Source: JBJXFK01 sp046155505
GTDB taxonomy: Bacteria; Planctomycetota; Phycisphaerae; UBA1845; Fen-1342
DNA: 9,418 bases
Assembly (NCBI GenBank): GCA_046155505.1
Contig: JBJXFK010000288.1
Location: 1 to 9,418 of the forward strand
Reading direction: 5' to 3'
This document shows positions 6,815 to 9,418 of this stretch, in pieces. The number at the start of each line of letters is the position of its first letter. The first letter of the stretch is position 1. The translations under genes were made by a program, and so were the position numbers. Under the pieces are notes generated by a model. That model was not told where the DNA came from. It ran no database searches and saw only the letters and a list, made by a program, of their open reading frames with translations.

Positions 6815-6883
6815 GGGTGGAGCGGGCATACTGCCCGCCCCATCCGTTCACTCGCTCCGGCGGGCAGGATGCCCGCCCCACCC
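6815..6883. repeat. Nested inverted repeat (GCGGGCA class) in the vgrG-LysM gap
   Basis: The gap holds two small palindromes. GCGGGCA-TAC-TGCCCGC lies at 6822-6838 (7-bp stem, 3-nt loop) and GGCGGGCA-GGA-TGCCCGCC at 6859-6877 (8-bp stem, 3-nt loop). The outer arms also pair: 6815-6828 is complementary to 6870-6883 over 14 positions with one mismatch. This resembles a doublet of REP-like units. It lies just upstream of the LysM-protein ribosome-binding site, so it would be transcribed between the two genes and could affect mRNA stability or translation. It is not followed by a T-run on the minus strand, so I do not call it a terminator. Confidence 0.8.
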
Positions 6884-6900
6884 GCTCACCGCATCGCTCA

Positions 6901-9333
6901 TCAAATCGACGGCATACTCGGCGCGCTCGGCGCACCACTCGCACTCGGCACACCGCCACCGCCGCCCGCCGCTCCACCGCCTGTCGCTGCCGGCCCCGTC
7001 TCCCACGTCGCACCATCCAGATCCGGGAACTGCACTTCGCAACTCCCCGGATCGATGCCCTTGATCTCGGCCTTGCCCTCTTTGTCTGTGCGGCCGCGCG
7101 CCACCTTCGTCCCGTCGGGCAATACCACTACATAACGCTCACCGACCAGCGGCTCGCCGTTGTCGTCGAATAGCTGCACACCAATCCAATGCTTCTCGAT
7201 CGGCGTGTCTTCCGGGCGCTGAATCGGTGCGTCTTCGAGCTGCTCCTGCGGCGTGGCTTCCTGCTGATAGGTAACGTCCTTGCCCGGATCGCCCGTCACC
7301 GGCTCTTCCGGACCAGCCGGATCAAACGTCGCCGCCATCGCGACATCCGCCGCCGAACCAGCGCCGCCGCCCGAGTTGATATTCACCGCGCTGCCGACAA
7401 TTGAGACGCCGCCGCTGTCAATCTTGATGAAATTCCCGCCGCACGCGAGCGTAATCTCGTCTGCCGTAATCACGACCGACGATGCGTCAATCGCGACCAG
7501 CGAATCGCCGAACAGCCCCGAGTTCACGCCGACCAGATGCAAATCGGCATCGGTCCCGAACGTCAAGTTCCCCGCCGCATGCGTGCCGCTCTCGCCGGTC
7601 ACCTGCATGCTGTGCGCCCCGCCGACCTTTACGCTCAGATCACCGCCGACGCTGCGCCCCTCGGCTCCGCCGATCTTCTTGGCCTGATTGCCCTCGATCG
7701 TCTCGTGCTTCTTGCCGCCGATGAAATCGAATTCGTCTTTCTTGATGCGAATGTGCAAATCCTTCTGCCCGTGCAGAAAAATCTGCTCTTCGTCCTTCTT
7801 GTCTTCGAATCGCAGTTCGTTGAAACCCTCGCCGCCCGGCGTACTGCGCGACTTGATCGTCATCTTGGTCTTGTCGTCGGGCAGCTTGTACGGCGGCATG
7901 TTCTCCGCGTTGTACATGCGCCCGGTGACGATCGGGTTGTCAGGGTTGCCTTCGAGAAACTCGACGATCACTTCCTGCCCGACGCGCGGCAAGAACATCG
8001 CGCCATATCCGCCGCCCGCCATGAACTGGCTGACGCGAATCCAGCACGAGCTGTTCTCGTCGTATTGACCTTCTTGATCCCAGTGGAATTGCACCTTGAC
8101 CCGGCCGTAACCATCAGGATCGGTGTAAATCTCTTCGCCCGACGGGCCGCACACGATCGCCGTCTGCGCGCCGACGATCCGCGGCCAAGGCGTGACCCGC
8201 GCCGGACGAAACGGCACGGTCGCCGGGATCACCTCGAACTCGAATTCATGCCGCAAGCCGCTTCCGCCCGAATCTTGCTCAGCCGCCGTCGGCACGCGCA
8301 CGCTGTGTACGCTGCGCACGATCAAATACTCGATGTTCATCGCATCGCGCGGATGCTCGGCCATCGTGAATTTGTATCCCGGCTCGATCCGCCGATCGGT
8401 GCCGCGCATGCGCACCACGCGCTTCTGACACTGCTCGCGTTCCAGCCGAATCTTCGCATACGCCGTCCCCGCGTCGCGTTCCAGGTATGACGCCGGCTGC
8501 TCGTGCATTGACAGCGCGTAATTCTGCTTGGCGGACGCCGTCACGCGTAGCTGCGTGCTCGGCTTGGTGAAGTTGTAATCGTCGAGCGTCACCTTGCCGA
8601 TTTGCACCGAATGCTGCTCGCGCGCCGCGTAAATCGGGCTGCCGGTCGGCACCAGGCCCTGAGATTCGCGAAAGGTCAGATTCGCATCGCCCGCGACCGG
8701 CACATTCGCCGCCCCGCTGTCGGCGAGTACCATCTTGCAGCCTTCTTCGGTATGCTCGAAAAAGAACGTGATGCCCTCGCGCTGCATCAGCCGGGAGATG
8801 AAGTCGTAATCCGACTCTTGATATTGCACCACGAAATCGAGCGTCGCGTACGACCCTTCGAGCGCCGGCCGCCACGCCTTATCCGTCAGCCCGGCGTCGG
8901 TGAACACCTTCTTGATAATGCCCGGCACGGTCATGTCTTCGCACGCCGGCGCTTGAAAGATTCGCGACTGCACGCGGCGTGTCAGCAGCCAATGAAACGG
9001 AACCAGCTCGGCCGTGTAATACGCCAGTCGGCCGTCCTGCCCGCGGGCCGTGCCGAATCCGGCGTGTTCGATCGATCGCAAAATGCCGTTCACATATCGA
9101 TATGCGTCTTCGCCGAGCGTTGTTTCCAGACACGCCGACTTGCCGACCAATTCTTCGAGGTTGAGATTGAAATCATCCGAGCACAGTTCGATGCGATACG
9201 AGAACAGCTCGCTCAGCGCCTCATGCGCATCGAACGCCACCACCCGCAACTGGCTGTCGTCCATGCCGGTGATGCGCAGCACGTAGTCGTTCGTATCTGC
9301 CGAAAGTCCCAGGCGTGAATCGATATTCGACAT
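6901..9333 (-). CDS. vgrG: Type VI secretion spike protein VgrG (TssI) with C-terminal transthyretin-like cargo domain
   Basis: This 810-residue protein is a VgrG, the trimeric tip of the T6SS tube that pierces target cells and carries effectors. Residues about 25-370 match the gp27-like base, including a stretch around 163-193 (LDFVVQYQESDYDFISRLMQ) typical of the family. Residues about 385-480 are the gp5-like OB fold, with the hallmark order DPDGYGRVKVQFHWD, SCWIRVSQ, GAMFLPRVGQEVIVEFLEGN and P.VTGR.YN. A gp5 needle connector follows (507-526, LRFEDKKDEEQIFLHGQKDL), then a repetitive Gly/Val/Ser beta-helix to about 655. Residues 715-772 form a TTR-like beta-sandwich, a fold known to recruit cargo in some VgrGs, and the last 26 residues are a Gly/Ala/Pro/Ser tail. 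The ATG has an AAGGA site five bases upstream. It is the first gene of the co-directional set. No lytic domain is visible, so it is a carrier rather than an enzyme. Confidence 0.96.
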   Translation of the reverse strand: MSNIDSRLGLSADTNDYVLRITGMDDSQLRVVAFDAHEALSELFSYRIELCSDDFNLNLEELVGKSACLETTLGEDAYRYVNGILRSIEHAGFGTARGQDGRLAYYTAELVPFHWLLTRRVQSRIFQAPACEDMTVPGIIKKVFTDAGLTDKAWRPALEGSYATLDFVVQYQESDYDFISRLMQREGITFFFEHTEEGCKMVLADSGAANVPVAGDANLTFRESQGLVPTGSPIYAAREQHSVQIGKVTLDDYNFTKPSTQLRVTASAKQNYALSMHEQPASYLERDAGTAYAKIRLEREQCQKRVVRMRGTDRRIEPGYKFTMAEHPRDAMNIEYLIVRSVHSVRVPTAAEQDSGGSGLRHEFEFEVIPATVPFRPARVTPWPRIVGAQTAIVCGPSGEEIYTDPDGYGRVKVQFHWDQEGQYDENSSCWIRVSQFMAGGGYGAMFLPRVGQEVIVEFLEGNPDNPIVTGRMYNAENMPPYKLPDDKTKMTIKSRSTPGGEGFNELRFEDKKDEEQIFLHGQKDLHIRIKKDEFDFIGGKKHETIEGNQAKKIGGAEGRSVGGDLSVKVGGAHSMQVTGESGTHAAGNLTFGTDADLHLVGVNSGLFGDSLVAIDASSVVITADEITLACGGNFIKIDSGGVSIVGSAVNINSGGGAGSAADVAMAATFDPAGPEEPVTGDPGKDVTYQQEATPQEQLEDAPIQRPEDTPIEKHWIGVQLFDDNGEPLVGERYVVVLPDGTKVARGRTDKEGKAEIKGIDPGSCEVQFPDLDGATWETGPAATGGGAAGGGGGVPSASGAPSAPSMPSI

Positions 9334-9418
9334 GGGCGTCCTTTTCCCGTTTCTCTCGGCGATGCGACCGACCGCGTGCCGCTTCCCGGCCCGCCCGTCA
9401 CCCGCCTCGCCGCGTTTC
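9334..9418 (-). other. Region upstream of vgrG, no gene seen
   Basis: These 85 bases hold the vgrG ribosome-binding site and are otherwise GC-rich without a coding frame I can defend. A promoter for the set could be here or further upstream outside the window; I see no convincing -35/-10 pair. Confidence 0.4.
9339..9343 (-). promoter_or_regulatory. Ribosome-binding site of vgrG
   Basis: AAGGA on the minus strand ends five bases before the ATG at 9333 and supports that start. Confidence 0.75.

Noticed and set aside
5602..7173. A 523-codon plus-strand frame spanning the LysM gene, the gap and the vgrG end
   Set aside because: It runs through two genes and a repeat without any recognisable motif and has antisense-type Arg-rich composition.
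9213..9401. A 62-codon minus-strand frame overlapping the vgrG start
   Set aside because: It overlaps the vgrG 5' end in another frame, has a Trp/Arg-rich composition and no ribosome-binding site that I can see.

Overview
The window is GC-rich bacterial DNA carrying four consecutive genes, all on the minus strand and read from the right end to the left. They look like one type VI secretion (T6SS) spike-and-cargo cluster. The order of transcription is: a VgrG spike protein with a transthyretin-like (TTR) tail (9333-6901); a LysM + TTR-like + peptidoglycan-binding-like protein with two glycine-rich insertions (6801-5593); a charged, helical, cysteine-free protein of unknown function (5469-4483); and a 1350-residue protein joining an OmpA-like peptidoglycan-binding domain to a widely interrupted calcineurin-like metallophosphoesterase (4328-276). 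The last is the best effector candidate. No sheath, baseplate, tube, ClpV, PAAR or recognisable immunity gene is present, so this would be an orphan or satellite vgrG island, or the edge of a larger T6SS locus.

Host: the intergenic repeats (GTAGGGTGGGCA/TGCCCACC palindromes, GCGGGCA/TGCCCGC palindromes, and units built on CGAACCCCGAGCGC) are of a kind I associate with large Planctomycetota genomes, and the GC content fits. This assignment is an inference from repeat style and gene content, not a proven placement.

Layout: 1-275 is a non-coding, repeat-dense stretch starting right at the 3' end of the phosphoesterase gene. It holds a 30-bp inverted pair about 80 bp apart, a 26-bp direct repeat and two short 21-bp-period repeats. 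The gap at 4329-4482 holds two hairpins with the same stem and loop size, 48 bp apart. The gap at 5470-5592 holds a 25-bp near-perfect inverted repeat whose arms are each palindromic. The gap at 6802-6900 holds a related nested inverted repeat of a different sequence class. Three genes have an in-frame upstream start that is best discarded; in two cases it lies inside one of these repeats. A GGAG ribosome-binding site 7-8 nt upstream supports the downstream ATG each time.

Working model (inference): VgrG forms the puncturing tip; its TTR tail and the LysM/TTR protein dock cargo; the helical protein may be a chaperone, linker or second cargo; and the OmpA-phosphoesterase protein is delivered, with its OmpA domain holding it at the peptidoglycan. 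None of the four proteins shows a signal peptide, although two carry domains that normally act on cell wall, which is consistent with export by a non-Sec route such as T6SS.
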